This document shows positions 24,401 to 32,479 of a DNA stretch of 42,223 bases, piece after piece. Source of the stretch: Sulfuricurvum sp. (GTDB lineage: Bacteria; Campylobacterota; Campylobacteria; Campylobacterales; Sulfurimonadaceae); the NCBI RefSeq assembly GCF_028712165.1, contig NZ_JAQTQR010000017.1, positions 1 to 42,223 of the forward strand. Direction: 5' to 3'. The position numbers and the translations under genes are program-made. Each line of letters begins with the position of its first letter. Position 1 is the first letter of the stretch. The notes below the pieces were generated by a model that saw only the letters and a list, made by a program, of their open reading frames with translations, ran no database searches and was not told where the DNA came from.

Positions 24401-25107
24401 AATATATCGTTATAGGGTTTATTTTGATAGGGAAATTGTTGGGTGCTGATAGCACTTTAAAAAGCCAATTGGATGAATACAATGCGCTTTTTCAGAAGCA
24501 AGGTTCCTCTGAAGCCGTAAGAGCGGTCGAAGACGATTTGAAGGAACGTCATACGCTGAAAATGGAACAAAATATTCCCAAAGTCGGAGATAAAGCGATC
24601 GAATTTACCCTAAAAACCATCAATGGAGAGACTTTTGATCTAAAGGATGCTCTTAGACAATCTCCCGTTGTGCTGTTTTGGTATCGCGGAGGTTGGTGCC
24701 CGTACTGCAATATTCAACTGGCGTATTATCAACAGTATCATCAAGCGATCAAAAATGCAGGAGGCAGGTTGGTGGGAATCGCGCCAGAGATTCAATCGAT
24801 GGGACGTGTGACCCAGCAAGATCACGCAATCGATTTTGATCTTTTAAGCGACACCGATAATGCTGTAGCTAAACAGTATCATCTGGTTTATACCGTTCAG
24901 CCGAAGCTTTTATCGTTGATGGATGAGCGTTTCGGATTGGATGATTATTATCCCTCTCATAAGCAGGAATTGCCTTTGACGGTGGCATTCGTGATCGACC
25001 AAAGCGGAACCATTCGTTATGCCTATATTGATGATGATTTTCGAAAACGATCAGAACCTGCAGAGATAATCGAAGTATTGAATGCACTTAAAAAAGAGCG
25101 CCGATGA
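24397..25107 (+). CDS. Exported peroxiredoxin-like (AhpC/TSA) protein
   Basis: A 236-residue thioredoxin-fold protein. A short signal peptide (MKYIVIGFILIGKLLGADS) suggests export. The redox motif is WYRGGWCPYCNIQLAYYQ, a CxxC variant of peroxiredoxin active sites (Cys-Pro-Tyr-Cys), preceded by KVGDKAIEFTLKTINGETFDLKDA and followed by VVL-type strand residues. It should reduce hydroperoxides outside the cytoplasm or as a membrane-attached protein. Overlaps both neighbours by four bases, so it is translated coupled. Confidence 0.85.
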   Translation: MKYIVIGFILIGKLLGADSTLKSQLDEYNALFQKQGSSEAVRAVEDDLKERHTLKMEQNIPKVGDKAIEFTLKTINGETFDLKDALRQSPVVLFWYRGGWCPYCNIQLAYYQQYHQAIKNAGGRLVGIAPEIQSMGRVTQQDHAIDFDLLSDTDNAVAKQYHLVYTVQPKLLSLMDERFGLDDYYPSHKQELPLTVAFVIDQSGTIRYAYIDDDFRKRSEPAEIIEVLNALKKERR

Positions 25108-25661
25108 GCCGATTGGAAGAGTGGAAAAGTGCTCCATGGTTTAAAATGCGAAGTTTTCAAGGCGACGATATAAATCTTGATGCCTATCGGGGCAGATACG
25201 TTCTGTTGAGCTTCTATCGGTATGCTTCGTGCCCGTTTTGCAATCTGAGAGTGCACGAATCGATCCAAAAGAACGATTATTTTCGCTCTTTAGGGCTGGA
25301 AATGATTGCCGTGTTTCAATCGCCGGATGACAAACTCGCCGAATACGTCGGTAAACAACCGTTGAATTATCCGATCATCGGTGATCCGGATTTGCAGCTC
25401 TATCGACTTTATCGTGTGGAAACATCATGGATAGGACTGCTCAAAGCTTTTCTTTTTAGACCGCATAAAATACTCACATCAGTTTTTCTTCGCGGATTTT
25501 TCCCCGGCAGTATCGAAAACGAGATACAGCGGCTTCCTGCCGATTTTTTGATCAATCCGCAGGGAAAAATAGAGATCGCTTACTACGGCAAAGACATCGG
25601 CGATCATATAGCGTATGAGACGATTGAGAACGTATTGCGAAATGATATAATTGAGTCATGA
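25104..25661 (+). CDS. Cytoplasmic peroxiredoxin-like (AhpC/TSA) protein
   Basis: A 185-residue redoxin with no signal peptide. The active site reads SFYRYASCPFCNLRVHE, a CxxC (Cys-Pro-Phe-Cys) in the same position as the preceding protein. A long insert between 105 and 140 (WIGLLKAFLFRPHKILTSVFLRGFFPG) is hydrophobic-basic and may touch the membrane. It is translationally coupled on both sides (ATGA overlaps). With the exported relative it could form a two-compartment peroxide defence. Confidence 0.85.
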   Translation: MSRLEEWKSAPWFKMRSFQGDDINLDAYRGRYVLLSFYRYASCPFCNLRVHESIQKNDYFRSLGLEMIAVFQSPDDKLAEYVGKQPLNYPIIGDPDLQLYRLYRVETSWIGLLKAFLFRPHKILTSVFLRGFFPGSIENEIQRLPADFLINPQGKIEIAYYGKDIGDHIAYETIENVLRNDIIES

Positions 25662-26263
25662 AAGAAAATATGAGAGACATTTTGATTCAAACGATGTTTG
25701 AATCGCTTTATCACGAAGGGTACAACGCGAGCAATCTTATCGATCTGCTCAAAAAAGCCGGTACGTCCAAAGGGGGAATGTATCACTATTTCGGCTCCAA
25801 AAAAGAGCTGGCACTGGAATCGATGCGTATCGTCGGCGAAGGATTTATTGACCATTTTTGGGGCGGTTGTTTCGCTCGTCATGACGATCCGATCCGTGCA
25901 CTCGATGAGATACTAAAAGCACTTCCGAATGCGACGATCATAGGCGAATGTCCGTTTGATTTTAAACACGGATGTCCGTTGAATCATATGATTCAAGAGA
26001 TGAGCGCGTTGGATGAAGACTTTAAAATTCTCCTTGAATCAATCATGGATCGCTGGATTGCTCTTATCGCCGAAAACCTGAAAAAGGGACAAAATATTGG
26101 AGTTTGGGGAAAATCTTTTGAGCCGACTAGGATGGCGCAATTCATCGTTTCATCGATCGAGGGGACATTAACCCTGATGAAAGTAAAACAAGATATCCGT
26201 ATTTACGAAGAAAACACGGAATTGTTGTTACAAACTCTCAAAGTTTTGACGCAAAAGGGATAA
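25658..26263 (+). CDS. TetR-family regulator of the operon
   Basis: A 201-residue TetR-type repressor. The DNA-binding helices are YNASNLIDLLKKAGTSKGGMYHYFGSKKELAL (about 20-52). The C-terminal ligand domain has several cysteines (GGCFAR, IGECPFD, HGCPLN), which could sense redox state. It is the last gene of the operon starting at 23390 and probably represses it through operators at 23321 and 23357. Its final 66 codons recur at 27707-27906. Confidence 0.92.
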   Translation: MKENMRDILIQTMFESLYHEGYNASNLIDLLKKAGTSKGGMYHYFGSKKELALESMRIVGEGFIDHFWGGCFARHDDPIRALDEILKALPNATIIGECPFDFKHGCPLNHMIQEMSALDEDFKILLESIMDRWIALIAENLKKGQNIGVWGKSFEPTRMAQFIVSSIEGTLTLMKVKQDIRIYEENTELLLQTLKVLTQKG

Positions 26264-26366
26264 CGTGAAATCTGAGCGAGTTCTTATCGTCGGTGGCGGT
26301 ATAGCGGGGCTTATGTGTAAAAATCGGCTGGAGCATTTGGGGTACAGACCTGTACTTGTCGAAAAA
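26064..26366 (+). repeat. 303-bp direct repeat, left copy
   Basis: Covers the last third of the intact TetR gene and the first 34 codons of an FAD monooxygenase. The right copy at 27707-28009 aligns without gaps at an offset of 1643 bases, about 93 percent identical (some 21 mismatches, clustered at both ends, with a 100-base core free of differences). lysA lies between the copies. Confidence 0.9.
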
Positions 26367-26435
26367 AGCTCGACTCGGTTTTCCGACAACCGTTTTAGGG
26401 CTTTTGGGGATGTCGCTTTGGCACCTAAGAGGTGA
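26265..26435 (+). pseudogene. Truncated FAD monooxygenase start with foreign tail
   Basis: GTG-started 56-codon ORF. Residues 1-34 are the dinucleotide-binding start of the FAD monooxygenase (VLIVGGGIAGLMCKNRLEHL). From residue 35 the frame runs into unrelated sequence (SSTRFSDNRFRAF) and stops. The complete gene lies 1643 bases downstream. It keeps the TetR-to-monooxygenase spacing, so it is the remnant of the original operon continuation, cut at the point where the lysA segment starts. Confidence 0.75.
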
Positions 26436-26487
26436 GCAAAGGTTGATTAGGTTAAAATCAAAAAAAATGAATCAATAGGAATATCGG

Positions 26488-27690
26488 ATGATTGATTTTC
26501 AAGCTTTGTCTCAAACGTACGGGACGCCATTGTATGTGTATGATTTTGATGCGATGAGCAAACAGTTTGAAGCGCTTAAAGAGGCATTCAGAGGCAGAAA
26601 ATCCCTTTTGGCATACGCTGTAAAAGCCAATTCGAATCTCAGTGTTGTCAAACATTTCGCACAGCTCGGTTCAGGTGCCGATTGTGTATCTATTGGGGAA
26701 GTGCGCCGTGCATTAATGGCGGGTATTCCGAAACACCGTATTATTTTCAGCGGTGTCGGCAAACGCGATGATGAGATCAAAGAGGCTATCGAATCCGATA
26801 TTCTTTATATCAATGTGGAAAGTGAAGCTGAGCTTGCACGTGTCGAATTGATCGCCAATGAACTTGGTGCGAAAGCCCGTATCAGTATTCGTATCAATCC
26901 GAATATCGACCCTAAAACTCATCCGTATATCTCGACAGGTCTCCATGATAATAAATTCGGTGTAGAGATTGTCGCCGCAAAACGGATGTATATCCATGCT
27001 AAAAATTCACCGCATCTTGATCCGATAGGTATCCATTTTCATATCGGTAGCCAATTGACCGAGCTTGAACCGATTTATGAAGCTGCGGTGATTGTTGCCG
27101 ATTTGCTCCGCTCTCTTCAAGCGATCGATATTGAATTGAAATTCTTTGATATCGGTGGCGGGTTGGGTGTCCGCTACAACGATGAGACGACGATTGAGCC
27201 GTATGATTATGCGCAGGCGATTCTCTCGGCCCTCAAAGGGATCGACGTGACGATTATCTGCGAACCGGGAAAATTTTTGACGGCGAATGCGGGGTACTTC
27301 CTAACGAAAGTACTTTACGAAAAACGTAATGGTGATAAACGATTCGTCGTCGTAGATGGGGCTATGAACGATTTGATCCGTCCGAGCCTTTATAAAGCGT
27401 ATCATCGCATCGAAGCGTTGGATAAATCGGGAGACGAAAGTATTGCCGATGTCGTAGGACCTGTATGCGAAAGCGGGGATTTTTTAGCGAAAAACTATCC
27501 GCTTCCGATGATGGATCATAATGATTTATTGGTTGTTCACAGTGCAGGAGCGTATGGATTTGGTATGGGAAGTAATTACAATACCCGTGGTCGTTCTGCT
27601 GAAGTGGCGGTAGAGGGAGATGATGTACGTCTTATACGCAGAAGAGAGACGTTTGACGATGTGATCGCGTTGGAACGCGATTATATTTAG
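26488..27690 (+). CDS. lysA: Diaminopimelate decarboxylase
   Basis: A 400-residue, full-length fold type III PLP decarboxylase making lysine from meso-diaminopimelate. The PLP lysine is Lys 46 in YAVKANSN, and other marks are GADCVSIGEVRRAL, HFHIGSQLTEL, GGGLGVRY, CEPGKF and CESGDFLAK, where the last Cys completes the partner active site. GGAATATCGG precedes the ATG. It is an ordinary biosynthetic gene in an odd place: it sits between two copies of a 303-bp repeat that interrupts a TetR/monooxygenase operon. Confidence 0.95.
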   Translation: MIDFQALSQTYGTPLYVYDFDAMSKQFEALKEAFRGRKSLLAYAVKANSNLSVVKHFAQLGSGADCVSIGEVRRALMAGIPKHRIIFSGVGKRDDEIKEAIESDILYINVESEAELARVELIANELGAKARISIRINPNIDPKTHPYISTGLHDNKFGVEIVAAKRMYIHAKNSPHLDPIGIHFHIGSQLTELEPIYEAAVIVADLLRSLQAIDIELKFFDIGGGLGVRYNDETTIEPYDYAQAILSALKGIDVTIICEPGKFLTANAGYFLTKVLYEKRNGDKRFVVVDGAMNDLIRPSLYKAYHRIEALDKSGDESIADVVGPVCESGDFLAKNYPLPMMDHNDLLVVHSAGAYGFGMGSNYNTRGRSAEVAVEGDDVRLIRRRETFDDVIALERDYI

Positions 27691-27706
27691 GAGTCGGAGA
27701 TGTTTT

Positions 27707-27906
27707 TTATCGCCGAAAACCTGAAAAGGGGACAAAGCATCGGAGTTTTAGAAAAATCTTTTGATCCGGCTAGGATAGCACAATTCATCGTTTCATCGGT
27801 CGAGGGGACATTAACTCTGATGAAAGTAAAACAAGATATCCGTATTTACGAAGAAAACACGGAATTGTTGTTACAAACTCTCAAAGTTTTGACGCAAAAG
27901 GGATAA
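27707..27906 (+). pseudogene. Truncated TetR C-terminal fragment
   Basis: In frame with the last 66 codons of the TetR gene at 25658 (IAENLKRGQSIGVLEKSFDPARIAQFI ... TLKVLTQKG, stop at 27904). The DNA-binding part is missing, so no functional repressor can be made. An ATG at 27700 with GGAG upstream could still allow a 68-residue peptide. It belongs to the right copy of the 303-bp repeat. Confidence 0.85.
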
Positions 27907-28009
27907 TGTGAAATCTGAGCGAGTCCTGATCGTCGGAGGTGGTGTAGCGGGGCTTATGTGTAAAAATCGGCTGGAGCATTTGGGGTACAGACCTGTACTC
28001 GTGGAAAAA
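27707..28009 (+). repeat. 303-bp direct repeat, right copy
   Basis: Second copy of 26064-26366. It holds the TetR 3' fragment and the start of the intact FAD monooxygenase. The repeat begins 16 bases after the lysA stop codon. Confidence 0.9.
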
Positions 28010-29050
28010 GCCGATGTGCTCAGATCCGACGGCGCAGGGATTTTGCTGGGGGCAAATGTACTTAAAATCTTCCGAAAATGCGCTTTGGAAGAGGCTTTGA
28101 TGCGCTACGCTCAATCGTTAGATGAGATCATGTTATACGATCAGTATGGCAGACCGCTCGGACGATTCGATCTGGAAAAGATCAGAGAGGAGACCTCCTA
28201 TCCTACACTCGCCGTCCATCGCAAGCGGCTGCATGAGATATTACTAAACTCTGTTGATGCTTCTACGATCCGCCTTTGCCATAAAGTAGTCAAAATTGCA
28301 GAGCACGGTATGGCGTTACAGGTGACCTATGAAAATGGAGTGCGTGAAGAGTACGATTACGTTATCGGAGCGGATGGATTACGTTCGAACATTAGAGAGT
28401 TGTATGTCGGAACGGTACCGCTCAGGGATGCCGGATACGTGTGTTGGCGATTCGTATGTGATCGTCCAGTTGCACTTGATGTAAAAAGTAGCTCTGAATT
28501 TTGGGATACAAAGAACAAACGCGTCGGTATTTTTCCGATAGGAGAAGATAAAATCTATTGCTTTTTACTCGCTTCAAAGAAAGGCGGTGAAGAGGCGATG
28601 GATTTCACCGAGGTATTGGAATATTTTAAAGATTTCGGGGGTGATTGGCAGCATGTCGTTGCATCCTTGGATACCGACACTACGGAATTGCTGTATAACC
28701 CGATTGCTGATCTCTCACACGTCGCTTTACAGAAGGGGAATGTTATTCTGATCGGAGATGCGGGACATGCTACGACACCCAATTTGGGGCAGGGGGCCGC
28801 GATAGGGATTGAGAGCGCCTATGCGTTTGGCGAGTTGCTCAAATCGCATCCGTTTGCAGAGGCGATACGGCTTTATCCGCAGAAGCGTTTAAAAAGAGTC
28901 TCCTATATCCGTAATAAATCACATATGATTGGACAGATGGCCCACGGGATTCCCACTTTTTTTCAGCCTATACGGGAATTTATCATGAGAATCACCCCTG
29001 AGAGTATGAATCAGAGAGAATTTGAGAGAGCGATACTCGGCGGATTTTAA
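27908..29050 (+). CDS. FAD-dependent monooxygenase (group A hydroxylase type)
   Basis: A 380-residue flavoprotein of the PHBH/UbiH type. Marks are GGGVAGLMCKNRLEHLGYRPVLVEKA (FAD-binding), DYVIGADGLRSNIRE (DG motif) and GDAGHATTPNLGQGAAIGIES (GD motif), the complete single-component set. It hydroxylates or epoxidises an aromatic or polyketide-like compound with NAD(P)H and O2. It starts with GTG right after the TetR remnant. It was probably the next gene after the TetR gene before lysA came between. Confidence 0.93.
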   Translation: MKSERVLIVGGGVAGLMCKNRLEHLGYRPVLVEKADVLRSDGAGILLGANVLKIFRKCALEEALMRYAQSLDEIMLYDQYGRPLGRFDLEKIREETSYPTLAVHRKRLHEILLNSVDASTIRLCHKVVKIAEHGMALQVTYENGVREEYDYVIGADGLRSNIRELYVGTVPLRDAGYVCWRFVCDRPVALDVKSSSEFWDTKNKRVGIFPIGEDKIYCFLLASKKGGEEAMDFTEVLEYFKDFGGDWQHVVASLDTDTTELLYNPIADLSHVALQKGNVILIGDAGHATTPNLGQGAAIGIESAYAFGELLKSHPFAEAIRLYPQKRLKRVSYIRNKSHMIGQMAHGIPTFFQPIREFIMRITPESMNQREFERAILGGF

Positions 29051-29073
29051 GACATTCACTATAAAGGATCGAC

Positions 29074-29613
29074 GTGTTTATAAAAGTATGCGGACTAAAG
29101 ACGAAAGAACAAATCTATAAAGCGATCGAATACGGATATGACGCGATAGGTGTCGTAACCTATCCCAAGAGCAAACGCTACTGTGAACCCAAGGCGGCTA
29201 TCGAATTAGCAAACTACGCGAAAGGGAGAATCAAAACATTCGTCGTCGGTATGACTGCTGAGGATGTAAAAGAAGCGGCAGATTTTTTCGATTACACGCA
29301 GATATACGAAGTTACCCAAGTGCCCAATCTCGCACTATCGTCCAAAGATCCACCTCCAAAAGATTTGAACTACGACTACTTTTTTTATGATGCCAGCATC
29401 GGCAGCGGCGTATTTGAAGAATTCCCCGAATGGGTCAAAGAGATTGCAGGTGAGATAATCCTATCGGGCGGATTAAATAAAGACAATATCTGCGCAGTAA
29501 TACGTGATTTAAAACCTTTCGGTATCGATATTTCGAGCGGTGTAGAAAAAGAGGGTGTCAAAGACATTGAATTGATGAGAGAATTTATCGCTATTGCTAG
29601 AAATTGTCAGTGA
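29074..29613 (+). CDS. Phosphoribosylanthranilate isomerase-like protein
   Basis: A 179-residue (beta/alpha)8-type protein resembling TrpF, which is usually about 205 residues. The start FIKVCGLKTKEQIYKAIEYGYDAIGVVTYPKSKRYCEPKAA has the catalytic-type Cys 6 and the phosphate/anthranilate-binding layout; the end has IILSGGLNKDNICAVIRDLKPFGIDISSGVEKEGVKD, matching TrpF. The middle is shortened and lacks the usual QLHG, so activity or substrate may differ. A GGATCGACG ribosome-binding site precedes GTG. It follows the monooxygenase by 23 bases. Confidence 0.8.
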   Translation: MFIKVCGLKTKEQIYKAIEYGYDAIGVVTYPKSKRYCEPKAAIELANYAKGRIKTFVVGMTAEDVKEAADFFDYTQIYEVTQVPNLALSSKDPPPKDLNYDYFFYDASIGSGVFEEFPEWVKEIAGEIILSGGLNKDNICAVIRDLKPFGIDISSGVEKEGVKDIELMREFIAIARNCQ

Positions 29614-29655
29614 TAAATAGAAGGGGTATCAAACTTTATAAAAGGATAAATAATA

Positions 29656-30081
29656 ATGATCGTAATCATTACACTTGCGATTTTAGCATTATGTTTGATC
29701 GGATTACTCCATTTTTATTGGGCATTGGGTGGAAAATTCGCAGCTGTACAGGCGATACCGACAAAAAATGGCGAGCCGTTAATCAATCCCGGAAAGATTG
29801 CAACGGTTATCGTAGGATTAGTATTAATCGGATTTGCTTTTGTCGCGTATATACTCTATTTTTATGATCTCTCTTCGTCACCGTATCGGGAATATTGCAT
29901 CACCAGCGGGTGGATTTTATCGGGGATATTTACGCTTCGAGGTATCGGTGAGTTTAATACGGTCGGTTTGTTTAAAAAAATTAAATCATCCGAATTTGCA
30001 TATTACGATACCCGATTCTATACTCCGTTTGCATTATCCATGGGAGTGATTTTTGCTCTATTGGCGTATCGGGCAACCTAA
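29656..30081 (+). CDS. DUF3995 membrane protein
   Basis: A 141-residue integral membrane protein with four hydrophobic segments (about 2-24, 48-70, 82-100, 118-138). The N-terminal HFYWALGG and GRxxP-like KNGEPLINPGKIAT, and the GIFTLRGIGEFNTVGLF segment, fit DUF3995. Function unknown. It has a nearby AAAGGATAAATA ribosome-binding site. Spacing of 42 bases to the TrpF-like gene allows co-transcription. Confidence 0.8.
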   Translation: MIVIITLAILALCLIGLLHFYWALGGKFAAVQAIPTKNGEPLINPGKIATVIVGLVLIGFAFVAYILYFYDLSSSPYREYCITSGWILSGIFTLRGIGEFNTVGLFKKIKSSEFAYYDTRFYTPFALSMGVIFALLAYRAT

Positions 30082-30153
30082 TTGATATAGGTACGTATAA
30101 CTGTTGTTAAAAATGATCAGGGGCATATGAAAGTCTTTTGATGTACAAGACTA

Positions 30154-30453
30154 TTACGTGAGTGAAAAATTTTGCAGCGTATGAGAGGCGTCGGAGGCAA
30201 AAAACCAGATCGCTTCAAAGAGGATAAATTGGATCGTTAGAATGATCCAGAACGTATAACGGTATTTTTTTGATTTGTGACGAAAGATTTTTTGGGCGAA
30301 AACAGCTCCCGCACTTCCCCCGAAAATGGCAAGATTCAAAAGTGTTTTTTCACTCACCCGCCGACGGTTGGCACGCGCTAAATATTTATCGTATCCAAAT
30401 ACAAAGAATGTAATGAGATTAATAATCAGAAAAAGAAGAAGAAAAGCTTTCAT
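30154..30453 (-). CDS. DUF1294 membrane protein
   Basis: A 99-residue membrane protein: FLIINLITFFVFGYDKYLARANRRRVSEKTLLNLAIFGGSAGAVFAQKIFRHKSKKYRYTFWIILTI is the DUF1294 signature, with two to three hydrophobic segments and a central GG(S)AGA. Some family members carry an N-terminal cold-shock domain; this one does not. Function unknown. It is convergent to the DUF3995 gene; 72 bases lie between them. Confidence 0.82.
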   Translation of the reverse strand: MKAFLLLFLIINLITFFVFGYDKYLARANRRRVSEKTLLNLAIFGGSAGAVFAQKIFRHKSKKYRYTFWIILTIQFILFEAIWFFASDASHTLQNFSLT

Positions 30454-30547
30454 TGGTCGTGGATTATGAGAGAATCGTGTATATCAAGTTTATTGATTGG
30501 TATATCGCTATTTTCGTAGTAGATGTGATTGGAGGGAGGGTAGTATT

Positions 30548-30679
30548 TCATTTGCGAGAAAGAATTTTCTTGACTTGCTCTTTTACTTCTTTATTATCGA
30601 CAGGTTTATATCCTTCGATCATTTGCGATACGTTGACTGCTTTAAGTGCTTTTAGGGCTGAAAAAGGAGGTTTGCTCAT
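30548..30679 (-). CDS. Small ORF (43 aa), protein-like
   Basis: A 43-codon ORF: it starts MSKPPFSALKALKAVNVS and ends VKEQVKKILSRK. It is amphipathic and lysine-rich, with a predicted C-terminal helix, and contains only sense codons of ordinary usage. The ribosome-binding site is weak (TAAGAATAGCTA). I recognise no family; a small regulator, antitoxin-like or ribosome-binding peptide are all possible. It sits upstream of the DUF1294 gene on the same strand, 94 bases away. Confidence 0.5.
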   Translation of the reverse strand: MSKPPFSALKALKAVNVSQMIEGYKPVDNKEVKEQVKKILSRK

Positions 30680-30789
30680 TAGCTATTCTTATCGTCTTAT
30701 ATGTTGAATATTATACCTTAAAATCAATCTTCGGTATATTTATGGATACTACTAATATATTTATATTTAACGCCTGACCCGTATTTTGG

Positions 30790-30856
30790 ATATAACATTT
30801 GAATACGCCAATAAAGTACCACAGCTACTTTATTAGTGTGCTATGTTTTGTTACAT
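30790..30856 (-). other. attC-like recombination site 3
   Basis: On the minus strand this 67-base site starts with ATGTAAC, one base after the stop codon of the ATPase gene, and ends with GTTATAT. The centre is a perfect 9-bp stem AATAAAGTA/TACTTTATT (30810-30834) with a 7-base loop, and the outer ends pair as TAACA/TGTTA with a loosely pairing spacer. The end boxes differ from RYYYAAC and GTTRRRY at one position each. It occupies the same place after the gene as sites 1 and 2. Confidence 0.5.
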
Positions 30857-32467
30857 TTAGCCAGAAATATATTCTAAAAGTTCAGCATTAGCTGCATTTT
30901 TCATCAATCTAGCTCGCGTAGGACCAACATTGTAAATATTGTCAATTAAATTTTCTTCAGTACTATTATGTAATTCTTCAATTGTGTTAATTTCAGCTTC
31001 TTTTAGTTTTTCTTTTTGCCATGGAGTTAGTAGAACTAAAACATCAATTGGTTTACGTAGTAAAGACTTTAGAGACTCTCCATATTGTTCTTCATCATTT
31101 GATAAAAGAATTTGATCACTTCCAACATATGAACTATGATTTTTCCCAAATTCAGGAAACTTATTAAGGGCAAGTTTTTTATAAAACTCCGATGATTCCG
31201 CATGTGGATTAGCCTCCAATGAAATCATACAACCATATTTAATTTCATACCGGGAACCTAATTCAGATCTAGTTGCCCTTACTGAACTATCTATTTTTCT
31301 GATAATACCAGTATAAGTTAATAGTCTTAAGGCTTCTTTTACTGCCTCTGGAGAATCTTTATGAATCCAAAAATAGATAGTGGCTTCATTAATTCCCTTC
31401 TCCTTTCTAAGATTATTATATTCTTCAACTCTTGGTATGACTGTTTTTTCTAGAAAATCTCTTCCCCAATCAATTATGCCTCGGTGACCTTTATATTTTT
31501 CTCCAAGTTCTGTATGCTCTGCCCAAATCTGACCACGATAAAATGATTTGATTTCTGAGTTGACATTTGTCGTGTTAAACTTAGCTATGTTCTGAAGAGT
31601 TCTTAATAACATCCTTGGATTACCACCGGATGATAAAGCAAGAGTATTGAATAGTTCCTTTTGTCTATTGATTTCTTCACATAGCTTTTCGTCAGATTGT
31701 TTAACAACTATGTCTTCAAAGTATTGGAGATAATCAGAGTCAGAAATATTTCTCTCTAATTTTTTGTATACACAATCATGAGTTAATTCAAATGTGTCTC
31801 CAAAGTGTGTTACACCTGGGTAAATAGCAGCATTACATGATATGTATGGCGATCTTAGGTCTTTAAAAAGATTAAAGAATTGTCGTTGCTGTTCGGGTCT
31901 AAAAACGTGAGCAGCTTCGTCAAAAAAGAAAATTACTCTTTCAAGTGAATTTTCTTCGCAAATCGTTTGTATCGCTTCTTTTACATCTTCAATGTCAGGC
32001 AGTGTAGATATATCAATTTTAGAATTTCCCCTATATGAATCTTCAAACAAGTTTACTATTTCTTTGAGGCCAATCTGAACTTCATCTTCGGTTCCATTTG
32101 CATCATTGCTTAAAAGACTTGCTGTTAGGGAAGAAACAACGATTCCTTTCCTTCTTAGTTTGTTAAGTAGGTATTTTAGAGTTTTGGCCAACATCCAATG
32201 ATAGAATTGGAGATTGTCCTCTGTGCTTATTAACGAACTCATATTGAAGGGAACAAAGACACTGATATAAGATTCACTTTCAGCTTCTAATTCAAGTTCT
32301 GCAACTCGCATTAAAAAGGACTTTCCAGTACCTCGAGAACCCTCTAATAAACATGGTTCATTTGATTTGAGGGCAGTTAATATATTCCTATCAGCCTCAT
32401 TAATTACTGATAAATTCAAAATATCTGTCTGTTTGATACTTTCTGTTCTTAGATAAAATTCACTCAT
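30857..32467 (-). CDS. ORC/CDC6-like AAA ATPase with C-terminal helix-hairpin-helix-like region
   Basis: A 536-residue ATPase. Walker A EGSRGTGKS (42-50) and Walker B RVIFFFDEAAHVF (Asp 183, Glu 184) sit in an ORC/CDC6-like or STAND-like AAA module (about 15-310); GGNPRMLLRTLQNI resembles sensor 2. A winged-helix-like segment follows (EATIYFWIHKD...ALRLLTYTGIIRKI), and the last 60 residues (INTIEELHNSTEENLIDNIYNVGPTRARLMK) look like a helix-hairpin-helix. Single-copy ATPases like this pair with effectors in anti-phage systems. It follows the HEPN-like gene by 12 bases on the same strand. AT-rich, followed by an attC-like site. Confidence 0.75.
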   Translation of the reverse strand: MSEFYLRTESIKQTDILNLSVINEADRNILTALKSNEPCLLEGSRGTGKSFLMRVAELELEAESESYISVFVPFNMSSLISTEDNLQFYHWMLAKTLKYLLNKLRRKGIVVSSLTASLLSNDANGTEDEVQIGLKEIVNLFEDSYRGNSKIDISTLPDIEDVKEAIQTICEENSLERVIFFFDEAAHVFRPEQQRQFFNLFKDLRSPYISCNAAIYPGVTHFGDTFELTHDCVYKKLERNISDSDYLQYFEDIVVKQSDEKLCEEINRQKELFNTLALSSGGNPRMLLRTLQNIAKFNTTNVNSEIKSFYRGQIWAEHTELGEKYKGHRGIIDWGRDFLEKTVIPRVEEYNNLRKEKGINEATIYFWIHKDSPEAVKEALRLLTYTGIIRKIDSSVRATRSELGSRYEIKYGCMISLEANPHAESSEFYKKLALNKFPEFGKNHSSYVGSDQILLSNDEEQYGESLKSLLRKPIDVLVLLTPWQKEKLKEAEINTIEELHNSTEENLIDNIYNVGPTRARLMKNAANAELLEYISG

Positions 32468-32479
32468 TTTTAATATTCC

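Noticed and set aside
30082-30153. Hairpin AGTCTT/AAGACT (30131-30151) as a terminator between DUF3995 and DUF1294 genes
   Set aside because: Only six base pairs with a 9-base loop and no T-run; too weak to call.
30453-30707. Plus-strand open frame of 84 codons
   Set aside because: Overlaps the antisense 43-aa ORF and the DUF1294 start; composition is unlike a protein and no ribosome-binding site is seen.
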